A DNA stretch of 64,000 nt from Chlorobium phaeovibrioides (GCF_003968655.1 NZ_RXYK01000002.1:124001-188000), one strand, 5' to 3'; numbered from the stretch's first letter, positions 1-10,047 are shown. The notes: generated by a model from the letters alone, not told the origin. Numbers and translations are program-made.

Positions 1-890
1 TGCTTTCCGTCTATGCGGTCATCGTATGGAACACGATCTGCGAGCTGAACATTTTCGGCACCAACATCATGATGTCGTTCTACTGGCTGAAGCCGTTGCC
101 GATGTTCCAGTGGATGTTTGCCGATCCGAGCATCAATGACTGGGTTATGGTGCATGTCATCGTTGCGGGTTCGCTCTTTTCGCTTATCGCGCTTGTCCGT
201 ATAGCATTCTTTGCCCACACTTCGCCTCTCTGGGACGACCTCGGGCTCAAGAAGAACTCCTATTCCTTCCCGTGTCTCGGCCCTGTGTACGGCGGAACCT
301 GCGGCGTGTCCATTCAGGATCAGCTCTGGTTTGCAATGCTCTGGGGAGTGAAAGGTCTTTCAGCAGTCTGCTGGTACATTGACGGCGCCTGGATTGCATC
401 GATGATGTACGGCGTACCGGCTGCGGATGCCAAAGCATGGGATTCAGTGGCAGGTCTGGCGCACCACTATACTTCAGGTATCTTCTATTACTTCTGGACA
501 GAGACCGTGACGATTTTCTCCAGCTCGCACCTCTCCACTATCCTGATGATAGGACACCTTGTATGGTTCATCAGCTTTGCGGTATGGTTTGAGGATCGCG
601 GTTCCCGTCTTGAAGGTGCAGATATCCAGACCCGTACCATCCGCTGGCTTGGCAAGAAATTCCTCGGCAGGGATGTCCAGTTCCGCTTCCCGGTTCTGAC
701 CATATCCGACTCAAAGCTTGCAGGTACATTCCTGTACTTTGGAGGAACATTCATGCTGGTATTCCTCTTTCTTGCCAACGGATTCTACCAGACTGATTCG
801 CCTCTGCCCCCGACTGTGAGCGATGCTGCCGTCAGTGGACAGGCCCTGTTGACTCAGGTTGTCGACTATCTGATGAAACTGATAGCCTGA
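1..890 (+). CDS. pscA: Photosystem P840 reaction centre large subunit, 3' part
   Basis: The reading frame is open from base 3, so the gene begins upstream and only about 295 C-terminal residues are present. PscA is the homodimeric core polypeptide of the type I reaction centre of green sulfur bacteria. It sits in the cytoplasmic membrane and carries P840, the chlorophyll cofactors and the interpolypeptide [4Fe-4S] cluster FX. The FX loop is visible near bases 264-308 as FPCLGPVYGGTC, with the two cysteines that each monomer contributes. The rest alternates long hydrophobic helices with Trp- and His-rich segments, ending in a last membrane helix (FLYFGGTFMLVFLFLANGF). pscB follows 98 bases downstream on the same strand, as expected for a reaction-centre operon. 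Confidence 0.96.
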   Translation, partial: LSVYAVIVWNTICELNIFGTNIMMSFYWLKPLPMFQWMFADPSINDWVMVHVIVAGSLFSLIALVRIAFFAHTSPLWDDLGLKKNSYSFPCLGPVYGGTCGVSIQDQLWFAMLWGVKGLSAVCWYIDGAWIASMMYGVPAADAKAWDSVAGLAHHYTSGIFYYFWTETVTIFSSSHLSTILMIGHLVWFISFAVWFEDRGSRLEGADIQTRTIRWLGKKFLGRDVQFRFPVLTISDSKLAGTFLYFGGTFMLVFLFLANGFYQTDSPLPPTVSDAAVSGQALLTQVVDYLMKLIA

Positions 891-900
891 AGTGCATGAA

Positions 901-939
901 CATCCGGCCGGAGTGCCACAATCGCGCTCCGGCCGGATG
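901..939 (+). other. Strong intercistronic hairpin between pscA and pscB
   Basis: The arms CATCCGGCCGGAG (901-913) and CTCCGGCCGGATG (927-939) are perfectly complementary over 13 bp around a 13-base loop. The hairpin begins 11 bases after the pscA stop. No T-run follows, so it does not look like a simple terminator. By inference it could protect the pscA 3' end or set the ratio of PscA to PscB. Confidence 0.7.
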
Positions 940-988
940 CACTGAAAGGCAATAAGATTATTATGCAAATCAAGAGGAGGGTTTTCTG

Positions 989-1750
989 ATGGCCGATCCT
1001 GTAAAACAGACGGGAACACCTAAGCCGCCTGCAGTCAAACCGGCACCAACGCCGGCAGATCCGACGGCTGTTGCGCCAAAGGCGCCTGCGCCCGCAGAGG
1101 GTGCTCCGAAGGCCGCAGCACCGAAAGCTGCAGCCCCGAAAACGGTAGCGCCGAAGCAGGCGGGAAAAGCCAGGCTTGAGCCGCTGAATGTCAATATCGG
1201 TCGTTGTGGGGTGGCTCAGGAGTCGGCCCTTCCCTATAAAAAGCCGGCAGCAAAAGTTGCTCCAAAACCCGCGCCCGGCGCAAAGCCGGTACCTGGAGCG
1301 AAGCCCGTTGCGGGTGCAAAGCCGGTACCTGGAGCGAAACCCGCTGCAGGCGGTGCCGCTGCAAAAGCAGCCCCGCCGGTTGCCAAGGCTGCCCCTGTTG
1401 CATCAGGAAAGCCGCCGCTGAAAAAAGCCGCACCAAGGCCGAAAAAGCATTATTTTATTCTGGAAAACCTCTGCGTTGGATGCGGCCTCTGTCTTGACAA
1501 ATGCCCGCCGAAGGTCAATGCAATTGGATACAAGTTCTATGGTGATGTGCAGGAGGGTGGCTTCCGCTGTTACATTGATCAGGATGCATGTATCTCATGT
1601 TCGGCGTGTTTCTCTGCTGATGAGTGTCCATCGGGTGCCCTCCTTGAAATTCTTCCTGATGGTGAGACGCTTGACTTTACCTATACTCCTCCGGAGAGGA
1701 TTGATTTTGACCTTCGTTTTCTTCACCGTTTTCACCGCGAGGTACGCTGA
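989..1750 (+). CDS. pscB: Reaction centre iron-sulfur protein PscB (FA/FB)
   Basis: PscB holds the terminal FA and FB [4Fe-4S] clusters on the cytoplasmic side of the P840 reaction centre and passes electrons to ferredoxin. The 253-residue protein has two parts. Residues 1-150 are a Pro/Ala/Lys-rich extension with repeats of the type PGAKPV/AGAKPV. The C-terminal part has two cluster motifs, CVGCGLCLDKCP and CISCSACFSADECP; the second has an unusually long last spacing. The start is supported by AGGAGG at about 973-978, ahead of ATG 989. A terminator follows at 1779. The extension is basic and low in complexity, and its length may vary between strains because the DNA is internally repeated. 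Confidence 0.95.
   Translation: MADPVKQTGTPKPPAVKPAPTPADPTAVAPKAPAPAEGAPKAAAPKAAAPKTVAPKQAGKARLEPLNVNIGRCGVAQESALPYKKPAAKVAPKPAPGAKPVPGAKPVAGAKPVPGAKPAAGGAAAKAAPPVAKAAPVASGKPPLKKAAPRPKKHYFILENLCVGCGLCLDKCPPKVNAIGYKFYGDVQEGGFRCYIDQDACISCSACFSADECPSGALLEILPDGETLDFTYTPPERIDFDLRFLHRFHREVR
1280..1343 (+). repeat. Direct repeat in the pscB N-terminal extension
   Basis: A 28-base unit starting GCAAAGCCGGTACC is found at 1280-1307 and 1316-1343, 36 bases apart with one mismatch. It encodes successive PGAKPV-type hexapeptides. The 36-base spacing keeps the frame, so gain or loss of a unit would change only the length of the extension. Confidence 0.85.
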
Positions 1751-1778
1751 AGCAGGCAGAACGGCTCAACTGTTCATG

Positions 1779-1815
1779 AAAAAGCATTGTCATAAAGGGG
1801 CAATGCTTTTTTTTT
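1779..1815 (+). terminator. Rho-independent terminator after pscB
   Basis: AAAAAGCATTG and CAATGCTTTTTT pair around the loop TCATAAAGGGG, followed by a run of nine T. It lies 28 bases after the pscB stop and should end the pscA-pscB transcript. Confidence 0.85.
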
Positions 1816-1846
1816 GCATTCAGACCACAATCCACCAAAACACTCC

Positions 1847-2569
1847 ATGAACCAGTCGCTTGTCATCATTCCGACTTACTGTGAAGCGAGGAATATCGGG
1901 CGCATGCTTGATGCTCTGCTCGCCCTGTACCCTGACGAACTTGATGTGCTGGTGATTGATGACAGTTCACCCGATGGAACCGCTGATGTGGTGCGCCAGA
2001 GACAGCAGGGCAATGCTTCCATAGCGCTTATTGAGCGTTCAGGAAAAATGGGTCTTGGCACTGCCTATCTGGCGGGCTTCCGATACGCCCTTGAGAGGGA
2101 CTATCGGTTCATTCTTGAAATGGATGCCGACTTCTCTCATGACCCTGCAATGATATCTGCTCTTCTCAGGGAGGCTGAGTCGGCCGATCTGGTCATCGGT
2201 TCCCGTTATGTGAACAATACCGTCAATGTGGTCAACTGGCCTCTTGGGCGGCTGGTGCTCTCACGAATGGCAAGCATATATACTCAGCTTGTTACCGGTC
2301 TTCCTGTTGCCGACCCTACCGGGGGGTTCAAGTGTTTTCGTCGGGAGACCCTTGAAGCGATTGATCTCCGGCGCGTCAGTTCCCAGGGCTACTCGTTTCA
2401 GATTGAGATGAATTTCAGGGCCTGGAAACAGGGATTGATTCTTCGTGAAATCCCCATCGTTTTTGTTGACAGGACCGTCGGAGAGTCTAAAATGACGCGC
2501 CAGAACATCCGCGAGGCGGTATGGATTGTCTGGTGGCTGAAGCTGCGCTCCCTTCTGGGAGCGCTTTGA
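1847..2569 (+). CDS. Family 2 glycosyltransferase, polyprenol-phosphate mannosyltransferase-like
   Basis: The 240-residue protein has a GT-A fold of the dolichol-phosphate mannose synthase (DPM1) type: N-terminal LVIIPTYCEARNIG, VIDDSSPDGTADVV for nucleotide binding, EMDADFSHDP with the metal-binding DxD, GSRY, and the DPTGGFKCFRR segment typical of DPM1-like enzymes. It likely moves a sugar from GDP- or UDP-sugar to a polyprenyl phosphate on the inner membrane face. There is no C-terminal membrane domain, so it is the short soluble type. An upstream in-frame ATG at 1814 lies inside the pscB terminator, so ATG 1847 is preferred, although no clear ribosome site precedes it. Donor and acceptor cannot be read from the sequence. 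Confidence 0.85.
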   Translation: MNQSLVIIPTYCEARNIGRMLDALLALYPDELDVLVIDDSSPDGTADVVRQRQQGNASIALIERSGKMGLGTAYLAGFRYALERDYRFILEMDADFSHDPAMISALLREAESADLVIGSRYVNNTVNVVNWPLGRLVLSRMASIYTQLVTGLPVADPTGGFKCFRRETLEAIDLRRVSSQGYSFQIEMNFRAWKQGLILREIPIVFVDRTVGESKMTRQNIREAVWIVWWLKLRSLLGAL

Positions 2570-2574
2570 ATCCC

Positions 2575-4647
2575 TCAGCCCTCTTTGTCTGCAATAAGCT
2601 GCTGAACCACCTCCATCGGTGCCTCTTCATAATGGCTGAAATTGTAGGAATATCGGGCCCGGCTCTGTGTCAGTCGTGTGAGTGAGTGATGGAAGTCATG
2701 CATTGCGGCTTCGGGCATCTGGGCCTTGATAATCTGCATCCGAACATCGGCTGCCATTCCGATGATTTTCCCCCGTCTTGAGGAAATGTCCCCTACAATT
2801 TCGCCGGTATACTGATCGGGCGCATGGACTTCGACACTCACAACCGGTTCAAGCACCATTGGTTTGGCTTTCTCGATTGCAGCCCTGAAGGCCAAACCTG
2901 CGGCAATTTTGAAGGCGACTTCGGAGCTGTCTACAGGGTGGTGCGAACCGTCGTATACCGCTGCTTTGAGGTCAACGACGGGATAGCCTGACAGTGGCCC
3001 CGACACGATGGCTTCGCGAAGACCTTTCTCAATTGCCGGAAGATAGCGGGTAGGCACAACGCCTCCTACGACTTCGCTGGAAAACTCAAAACCGCTGTTG
3101 CGTGCCAACGGGTCGAGGCGAAGCCAGACATCGCCATACTGGCCCCTTCCGCCCGACTGTTTCTTGTGGCGTCCCTGTGCGGAGGCCGAGACGCGGATGG
3201 TTTCCCGGTAAGGCACTCGAAGCGGGGCGGTTTCAACTTGAACATTGAATTTTTCGTGCAGGCGGCTCAGGATGATTTCAAGATGGGTCTCCCCCTGAGT
3301 TTTCAGGATTGTCTGGTTGAACTCGACCGAATGACCGATACTGAAGCTGGGATCCTCTTCATGCAGGTGGTGCAGTCCTGAAGAAATCTTTTCTTCGTCT
3401 CCCTGAGCCACCGGAACGATTGCCGTAGCCAGTACAGGTTCGGGAAAGACGATGGGGCTTATCCTGCAGTTCGTTCCCTTGTCTGAAAGGGTATCATTGG
3501 TATGCGCATCCTTCAGTTTTACCACCATTCCGATGTCGCCGGCAAGGAGGCTCTCGACAGGCTGCCGTTTCTCGCCAACCATGGTGAAAATCTGTCCGGG
3601 TTTTTCTGTCTGTCCTGTCTGAACATCCTGAAGCTCATGGCCGGATTCAAGGTGGCCTGAATAGACCCGCAGGTAGGATATCTCGCCAACTCTGGGCTCA
3701 CTCATTGTCTTGAAAATGAAGGCCACGGTCGCCCCTTTCGGGTCGGGCTCAAGCAGTTGTTCGCTGTCGTCCGACCGGCACAGCGAGTGTTCGGGGCCTC
3801 GTTCAATCGGGGAGGGGAAGAGGTTCACCACCGCATTCAGAAGCCGTTCCGTTCCGATGAGATGGAGCGGTGATGTGCAGAAAACAGGGAAAAAGGTTCT
3901 CGATACCAGCGCGGTTTTGATGCCCGTCCGGAGTTCGTCTTCCGTGAGCGTCCCCTCTTCAAAAAAGCGTTCCATCAGTTCTTCATCTGTCTCTGCTACC
4001 GCCTCAACCAGTTGCTGGTGGAGTGATTCGGCGCGTTTCAGATAGAGGTCGGGAATCGCCGACACACTCATGCTTCCCGGGCTGTCAGGGTTGAACTCAA
4101 GCTGTTTCATGAGCAGCACATCAATGAGGATGTGGTGCCCGGGGCCCTCTTCAGCCGGAAACTGGATCGGGGTGACCAGATGGCCGAAATGTTCCTGCAG
4201 CTCGCCAATCGTGTCGCTGAATGCTGTCCGGTCGGCATCAAGTTTGGTGATGACAAAGGCGGTTGGTTTGTAATACTCTTTCGTATAGTCCCAGATTGCG
4301 TCAGTTCCGACCTCAACTCCGTTTGATGCGTTGACTGCAACAAGAACAGTGTCTGCCACGCGCATGGAGGCTTTGACATCGCCATGGAAGTCGAGAAGGC
4401 CGGGAGTGTCGATGATATTGATTTTGCAGCCATTCCATTTTCCGTTGACCAGGCTGCTGTTCAGGCTGTGCTTCCTTGCTATTTCGTCCGATGTGTAGTC
4501 CGAGAGTGTGGAGCCGTCTTCAATGTTTCCTGCCCTGGTGATGAGCCCCATGGTGAGGGCGAGCGACTCGGTAAGGATTGTTTTTCCGCATCCGGCGTGG
4601 CCGGTGATGACGATGTTCCGTATCTCAGTGGGCTGTGCTGGCTGCAT
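2575..4647 (-). CDS. Elongation factor G paralogue (EF-G2-like GTPase)
   Basis: The 690-residue protein has the whole EF-G domain order. The N-terminal G domain has P-loop GHAGCGKT, switch II DTPGLLDF and TKLD for guanine specificity; domain II, a central region and C-terminal domains IV and V (GRGQYGDV, MPEAAMHDF) follow. The P-loop differs from AHIDAGKT of canonical EF-G, and the protein matches the paralogous EF-G2 group found beside a normal fusA in many bacteria. A canonical fusA is not in this window and is normally in the str operon. The role of the paralogue is not settled and may be in ribosome recycling or stress. It is read away from eno, with about 180 bases between the two starts. 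Confidence 0.88.
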   Translation of the reverse strand: MQPAQPTEIRNIVITGHAGCGKTILTESLALTMGLITRAGNIEDGSTLSDYTSDEIARKHSLNSSLVNGKWNGCKINIIDTPGLLDFHGDVKASMRVADTVLVAVNASNGVEVGTDAIWDYTKEYYKPTAFVITKLDADRTAFSDTIGELQEHFGHLVTPIQFPAEEGPGHHILIDVLLMKQLEFNPDSPGSMSVSAIPDLYLKRAESLHQQLVEAVAETDEELMERFFEEGTLTEDELRTGIKTALVSRTFFPVFCTSPLHLIGTERLLNAVVNLFPSPIERGPEHSLCRSDDSEQLLEPDPKGATVAFIFKTMSEPRVGEISYLRVYSGHLESGHELQDVQTGQTEKPGQIFTMVGEKRQPVESLLAGDIGMVVKLKDAHTNDTLSDKGTNCRISPIVFPEPVLATAIVPVAQGDEEKISSGLHHLHEEDPSFSIGHSVEFNQTILKTQGETHLEIILSRLHEKFNVQVETAPLRVPYRETIRVSASAQGRHKKQSGGRGQYGDVWLRLDPLARNSGFEFSSEVVGGVVPTRYLPAIEKGLREAIVSGPLSGYPVVDLKAAVYDGSHHPVDSSEVAFKIAAGLAFRAAIEKAKPMVLEPVVSVEVHAPDQYTGEIVGDISSRRGKIIGMAADVRMQIIKAQMPEAAMHDFHHSLTRLTQSRARYSYNFSHYEEAPMEVVQQLIADKEG

Positions 4648-4720
4648 GGCGTACTCCTTGTTAGAGAATGGTGTGTTGTCGCATTTTTGCTCAGATAAAA
4701 AAGTCCTGGTTGATAATTAA

Positions 4721-6139
<1,419 letters not shown>

Positions 6140-6161
6140 GCGGTTTCAGGGAGAACGCACT

Positions 6162-6467
6162 TTGAATGCATTCATCCGATGGGTTTGGGAGTATGTCCGC
6201 TCCAATCCAAAAAAGCTGATGGCAATTGCTATTGCCGTGATGGTGGTAGCCTTCATGCTTTTTGACGATTATGGTCTCTGGAAGCGGGTGTCAATGGAGG
6301 CGGAAAATCGCCGCCTCCTTGAGATTCAGTCGGATGCAGAGCGGCGGATGGTTGAGAATGAACTTCGCATCCGCAATGCCGGAAACCCCGACAGTGTCGA
6401 GAAAGCTGCCCGGGAGCGCTATAATTTCCGGCGTGAGGGGGAGAGACTCTACATTATCAAAAAATAA
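6162..6467 (+). CDS. Septum formation initiator (FtsB/DivIC family)
   Basis: This is a small bitopic membrane protein. A short basic cytoplasmic segment precedes one membrane helix (MAIAIAVMVVAFMLF), then a coiled-coil stretch rich in Glu and Arg, and an end (AARERYNFRREGERLYII) typical of FtsB/DivIC proteins of the cell-division complex with FtsL and FtsQ. The start is proposed as TTG at 6162 because AGGGAG at 6148-6153 is placed correctly and the frame enters NAFIRWVW directly, giving 101 residues. The next ATG would cut into the membrane helix. The gene order eno then ftsB-like is common in bacteria. Confidence 0.8.
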   Translation: MNAFIRWVWEYVRSNPKKLMAIAIAVMVVAFMLFDDYGLWKRVSMEAENRRLLEIQSDAERRMVENELRIRNAGNPDSVEKAARERYNFRREGERLYIIKK

Positions 6468-6513
6468 CGGACCTGCCTCAACCGGGGCAGCTCCGGAAAA
6501 ACCAGCAAGTGAT

Positions 6514-8574
6514 ATGTACCAGTACCGCCGTCGCCTGACCCGCGAAGTTTCATTCGGCCCCATTTCGTTAGGGGGGTACCAGCCCATCAGGGTTGAGTCG
6601 ATGACAAACACCCATACGGCGGATGTTGATGCTACGGTGGCGCAGTGCCGCCGTCTCCGGGATGCCGGTTGCGAAATCATACGGCTGACTGTTCCGACCG
6701 AAAAAGATGCCGACAGCCTTCGCCTTATTCGTGACCGGCTCCGCGGGGAAGGCATTGATACTCCGCTTGTTGCTGATATCCATTTTTCAGCCCGCGCTGC
6801 CATGAAGGCGGTGGAGTTTGTTGAGAACATCCGCATCAATCCGGGAAACTATGCATCACGCCCAAAGCGTTCGCCTGGAGAAGACTATACGGACGAGGAG
6901 TATCGTGCGGAACTGGAGTATGTGAGAGGTGAGTTTCTCCCTCTTGTGGAAAAGGCCCGGAGGCTCGGGGTTTCCATGCGTATCGGTACCAACCATGGCT
7001 CCCTTTCCGACCGGATTGTCAGCCGCAGGGGGAACTCGCCTGACGGCATGGTGGAGGCTGCGCTCGAATTTGCCCGGATGGCTGAAGAGGCCGGCTACCA
7101 TGATATCCTCTTTTCGATGAAGTCGTCAAATGTGCGGGTGATGATACAGGCATACAGGCTGCTTGTGGAGAGGGCCGACAGTGAACTTCGTTACGCGTAT
7201 CCCCTCCATCTGGGAGTGACCGAGGCGGGAGATGGTGATGAAGGGCGCATCAAGTCGGCCATGGGAATCGGGGCGCTTCTGGAAGACGGTCTGGGCGACA
7301 CCATCAGGGTCTCGCTGACTGAAGATCCCGTCAATGAGGTTCCTGTCGGCTTCGCCATTGTGAAAAAATACAACGATTTTTATCTGATAAAAGGCGAGCG
7401 GGCACATTTGCCCCTCAAGCATCTGCTGGAAGCAGACTGGAAAGGGAAAAACAGCGGGACTGACGCGCTCTTTGCACCCTTCAGCCCATTCAGTTATGCC
7501 CGTCGTCTTTCCTCACCTGTTGAGCTTGCCGGAATTCCGGTTGGCGGCGACGCACCTCCCGCTGTTGAAACTGCTCTGCATGTGCCGCTTTCCGACCTTG
7601 AGGGCGCTACGGCTGAGGCTCTTCAACGGCTTCGTCCCGATCTTGGTGAACAGGCCATCCGCTCAGAGTTTGTGTCGGTTCCTGTAGGGAGCAGGGAGGA
7701 TCTTCAGGCCTTTGACGCTCTTCTTGCCCGCCTGGGAGATGCCGCCGGCAGGGTGAATGCTTCTACGGCCGACACAGGTGTGTTTACCGAGCTGCTCAAG
7801 AGAGAAGTTGCCAAAGTACGGCTCGATATTGCAGAAGAGGAACTGCTTCCTAAAGAGCTTGTCAGCAGTCTTGCCCTGTCAGGTCGTCCGGCGGTTGAGT
7901 TTTCATTCATCCACAACGCCGCAGGCATTGCCGCTCCTGCCGCTGTGCTTGGAATGCTTGCCCAAAAAGCCCGCTCGCTGTCTGTTGATCGGGTGTTTCT
8001 TTCAGTCCTCTCCGATACAGGCCTCTTCGCCACCAGAAAACTCGTTTCAGAGTGCCTTCGCCTTGGTATCTCCCTGCCCGTTGTTGTACGATTCCGCAGT
8101 ACTGAACGGGATCGGCTTTCAGTGCTCATTCAGAGCGCAGTTCAGGCCGGCTCTCTGTTTTCGGATGGTATCGGCGACATGATTTCGCTTGAGAGCGTGC
8201 TCGAGCCGGCAGATGAAATCAATCTTGCCCTGAATATTCTGCAGGGGGCACGCATAAGAATGTCAAAAACGGAGTTCATCTCATGCCCGGGCTGCGGGAG
8301 AACCTATTTTGATCTTGAAAAAGCCGCTGCTTCCATCAAAGGACGGATGGCTCATCTCAAAGGGCTCAAAATCGGCATTATGGGCTGTATTGTCAATGGT
8401 CCGGGAGAGATGGCCGATGCTGACTTCGGATATGTTGGCGCCGGGAAAAACCGCATCAGCCTCTATGTGGGAAGAGAGTGTGTTGAAGAAAATCTGCCTG
8501 AGGACGAAGCGGTTGAGCGCCTCATTGGCCTCATTCGGGAGAGAGGCAGATGGGTTGACAAGGTGGAGGGCTGA
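6514..8574 (+). CDS. ispG: 4-hydroxy-3-methylbut-2-enyl diphosphate synthase, large-insert type
   Basis: IspG (GcpE) converts MEcPP to HMBPP in the MEP isoprenoid pathway, which feeds carotenoid, quinone and chlorophyll side-chain synthesis here. The N-terminal TIM-barrel part is clear (VESMTNTHTADVDATVAQ, ADIHFSA, RINPGNY, GTNHGSLSDR). The C-terminal [4Fe-4S] domain has SCPGCGRT and GIMGCIVNGPGEM. Between them lies an extra domain of about 250 residues (roughly 300-560), as in plants, Bacteroidetes and Chlorobi, so the protein is 686 residues rather than about 370. ATG 6514 begins the recognisable N terminus (MYQYRRRLTREV); no strong ribosome site is seen. Confidence 0.94.
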   Translation: MYQYRRRLTREVSFGPISLGGYQPIRVESMTNTHTADVDATVAQCRRLRDAGCEIIRLTVPTEKDADSLRLIRDRLRGEGIDTPLVADIHFSARAAMKAVEFVENIRINPGNYASRPKRSPGEDYTDEEYRAELEYVRGEFLPLVEKARRLGVSMRIGTNHGSLSDRIVSRRGNSPDGMVEAALEFARMAEEAGYHDILFSMKSSNVRVMIQAYRLLVERADSELRYAYPLHLGVTEAGDGDEGRIKSAMGIGALLEDGLGDTIRVSLTEDPVNEVPVGFAIVKKYNDFYLIKGERAHLPLKHLLEADWKGKNSGTDALFAPFSPFSYARRLSSPVELAGIPVGGDAPPAVETALHVPLSDLEGATAEALQRLRPDLGEQAIRSEFVSVPVGSREDLQAFDALLARLGDAAGRVNASTADTGVFTELLKREVAKVRLDIAEEELLPKELVSSLALSGRPAVEFSFIHNAAGIAAPAAVLGMLAQKARSLSVDRVFLSVLSDTGLFATRKLVSECLRLGISLPVVVRFRSTERDRLSVLIQSAVQAGSLFSDGIGDMISLESVLEPADEINLALNILQGARIRMSKTEFISCPGCGRTYFDLEKAAASIKGRMAHLKGLKIGIMGCIVNGPGEMADADFGYVGAGKNRISLYVGRECVEENLPEDEAVERLIGLIRERGRWVDKVEG

Positions 8575-8580
8575 GGTCTC

Positions 8581-9354
8581 ATGCGCGCCACACTGATAAC
8601 CGGTGCTTCCATGGGCATCGGCGAGGCATTTGCCCGCGAGTTCGCACGGCGGGGCAATAGCCTTGTACTGGTTGCCCGCTCCGGAGAGCGCCTTGCGGCA
8701 CTCGCAGAAGAACTCCGCTCACGCAAAGTCGAGGTTCTCGTCTGCCGTCAGGATCTCTGCTGTCCCGATGCGCCCGGCCGCGTTCATGAGTTCTGCCTTG
8801 CTCACAGCATCAGTGTTGATATTCTTGTCAATTGCGCAGGCCTCTCCCACGCTTCCGATTTTTCGGCCATCCCCCCTGAAAAGGCAGAGGAGCTGATGTC
8901 TGTCAACATGTTGGCGCTTGCACGCTTGTCGCGCCTCTTTGCTGCCGACATGGCAGCTGAAAAAAAAGGGGGGATCATCAACATTGCCTCAATTACCGGA
9001 CTGCAGGGTGTGCCGGGTCTGGGGCTCTATGCCGCCACAAAGGCTTTTGTTCTCAGCCTCACCGAATCAATGCACGAAGAGCTTAAAGAGCATGGGGTCA
9101 AGGTCAGTGCTGTCTGCCCCGGATTTATTGATACCGGTTTTTTTCAGACCGCCGGTCATGAACGGACCAACGAAATTCTCCCTCTATCCTCCCCCGAAGT
9201 GGTGGTCAGGGCGGCCCTTAAGGGGCTGATGAAAAACCGCATGCGGGTATACCCGACCATGCTCGACACCATTCTTGCCTTTTCCGGACGGCTTGTTCCT
9301 CGCGATACAGCCGTGCGTCTTGCAGGTTTTTTGTCGGGTGCACGGGCGAATTAA
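8581..9354 (+). CDS. Short-chain dehydrogenase/reductase
   Basis: The 257-residue Rossmann protein carries the classical SDR features: TGASMGIG for cofactor binding near residue 7, VNCAG, a catalytic serine in NIASITG and YAATK with the Tyr-Lys pair. The Arg after VLVA suggests NADP(H), by family rule. The start is only 6 bases after the ispG stop, so it is probably translated from the same mRNA. The sequence resembles the DltE/YqjQ group of SDRs, whose substrates are mostly unknown. No substrate can be assigned. Confidence 0.85.
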   Translation: MRATLITGASMGIGEAFAREFARRGNSLVLVARSGERLAALAEELRSRKVEVLVCRQDLCCPDAPGRVHEFCLAHSISVDILVNCAGLSHASDFSAIPPEKAEELMSVNMLALARLSRLFAADMAAEKKGGIINIASITGLQGVPGLGLYAATKAFVLSLTESMHEELKEHGVKVSAVCPGFIDTGFFQTAGHERTNEILPLSSPEVVVRAALKGLMKNRMRVYPTMLDTILAFSGRLVPRDTAVRLAGFLSGARAN

Positions 9355-9371
9355 AAACCCTCTCTTTTTTT

Positions 9372-9399
9372 TTGTATTTGTAAATCATCTCTGTATATT
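9372..9399 (+). promoter_or_regulatory. Candidate promoter of the tRNA-secE-nusG cluster
   Basis: TTGTAT (9372-9377) and TATATT (9394-9399) are separated by 16 bases and lie 26 bases before tRNA-Thr. The T-run at 9365-9373 just before could help end the preceding operon. The assignment rests only on the match to a sigma-70 type consensus and on position. Confidence 0.4.
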
Positions 9400-9424
9400 A
9401 CCTGCCCTGTTTTTTGACTGAGCT

Positions 9425-9497
9425 GCTGGTGTAGCTCAATTGGTAGAGCAGCTGATTTGTAATCAGCAGGTTGCGGGTTCGAGTCCCATCACCAGCT
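9425..9497 (+). tRNA. tRNA-Thr (UGU)
   Basis: A 73-base cloverleaf with acceptor GCTGGTG/CACCAGC, anticodon stem GCTGA/TCAGC and loop TTTGTAA, giving anticodon TGT. The T loop is GTTCGAG. CCA is not encoded. It is the first of four tRNAs ahead of secE. Confidence 0.96.
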
Positions 9498-9510
9498 CTG
9501 AACGATTGAT

Positions 9511-9593
9511 GGGTAGGTAGCGAAGCGGTCAAACGCAACAGACTGTAAATCTGTCGACATATGTCTTCGGAGGTTCGAATCCTCCCCTACCCA
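9511..9593 (+). tRNA. tRNA-Tyr (GUA)
   Basis: An 83-base class II tRNA with acceptor GGGTAGG/CCTACCC, anticodon GTA in ACTGTAAAT and a long variable arm (CGACATATGTCTTCG). The T stem is GGAGG/CCTCC. CCA is not encoded. Confidence 0.96.
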
Positions 9594-9617
9594 CGGTTTT
9601 ATTTCCTGTATTGTCAG

Positions 9618-9690
<73 letters not shown>

Positions 9691-9718
9691 CAGGTTTCTG
9701 GATGACTGTTATTTGTAC

Positions 9719-9791
9719 ACGTCAGTAGCTTAATTGGTAGAGCAGCGGTCTCCAAAACCGCAGGTTGGGGGTTCGAGTCCCTCCTGACGTG
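9719..9791 (+). tRNA. tRNA-Trp (CCA)
   Basis: A cloverleaf with acceptor ACGTCAG/CTGACGT, anticodon stem GCGGT/ACCGC and loop CTCCAAA, giving anticodon CCA. It directly precedes secE, 45 bases from its start, an arrangement found in many bacteria. Confidence 0.96.
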
Positions 9792-9836
9792 CAGGCTGGA
9801 GATTCTGTCGCAAAGTTTATTACGGGCTCTGAATAC

Positions 9837-10028
9837 ATGAATAAGTATATCGCAAAGGCTTCTCAGTACTACCGTGATGTCGTCAACGAGATGCGGAAGG
9901 TTGTGTGGCCCGGCAAAGAAGAGATAAAAGATTTGACCGTTGTTGTCCTGACTGTGTCGGGGCTTCTGGCGCTTTTCACCTTTGTTGTTGACTGGGTGAT
10001 TGGCTCTGCGATGGGGAAGTTACTGTAA
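9837..10028 (+). CDS. secE: Preprotein translocase subunit SecE
   Basis: The 63-residue protein has the short bacterial SecE form: an amphipathic N-terminal part with YRDVVNEMRKVVWPGKEE, where the W-P pair is the family mark, and one membrane helix (VVVLTVSGLLALFTFVVDWVI). It clamps SecY in the translocon. ATG 9837 is chosen because an earlier in-frame start at 9765 lies inside tRNA-Trp. nusG follows after 19 bases. Confidence 0.95.
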   Translation: MNKYIAKASQYYRDVVNEMRKVVWPGKEEIKDLTVVVLTVSGLLALFTFVVDWVIGSAMGKLL

Positions 10029-10047
10029 GAAAACGGGAAGTCGTTTG

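Noticed and set aside
2575-4647. Canonical elongation factor G (fusA)
   Set aside because: The P-loop is GHAGCGKT rather than AHIDAGKT, and the gene is away from rpsL-rpsG-tuf, so it is called a paralogue.
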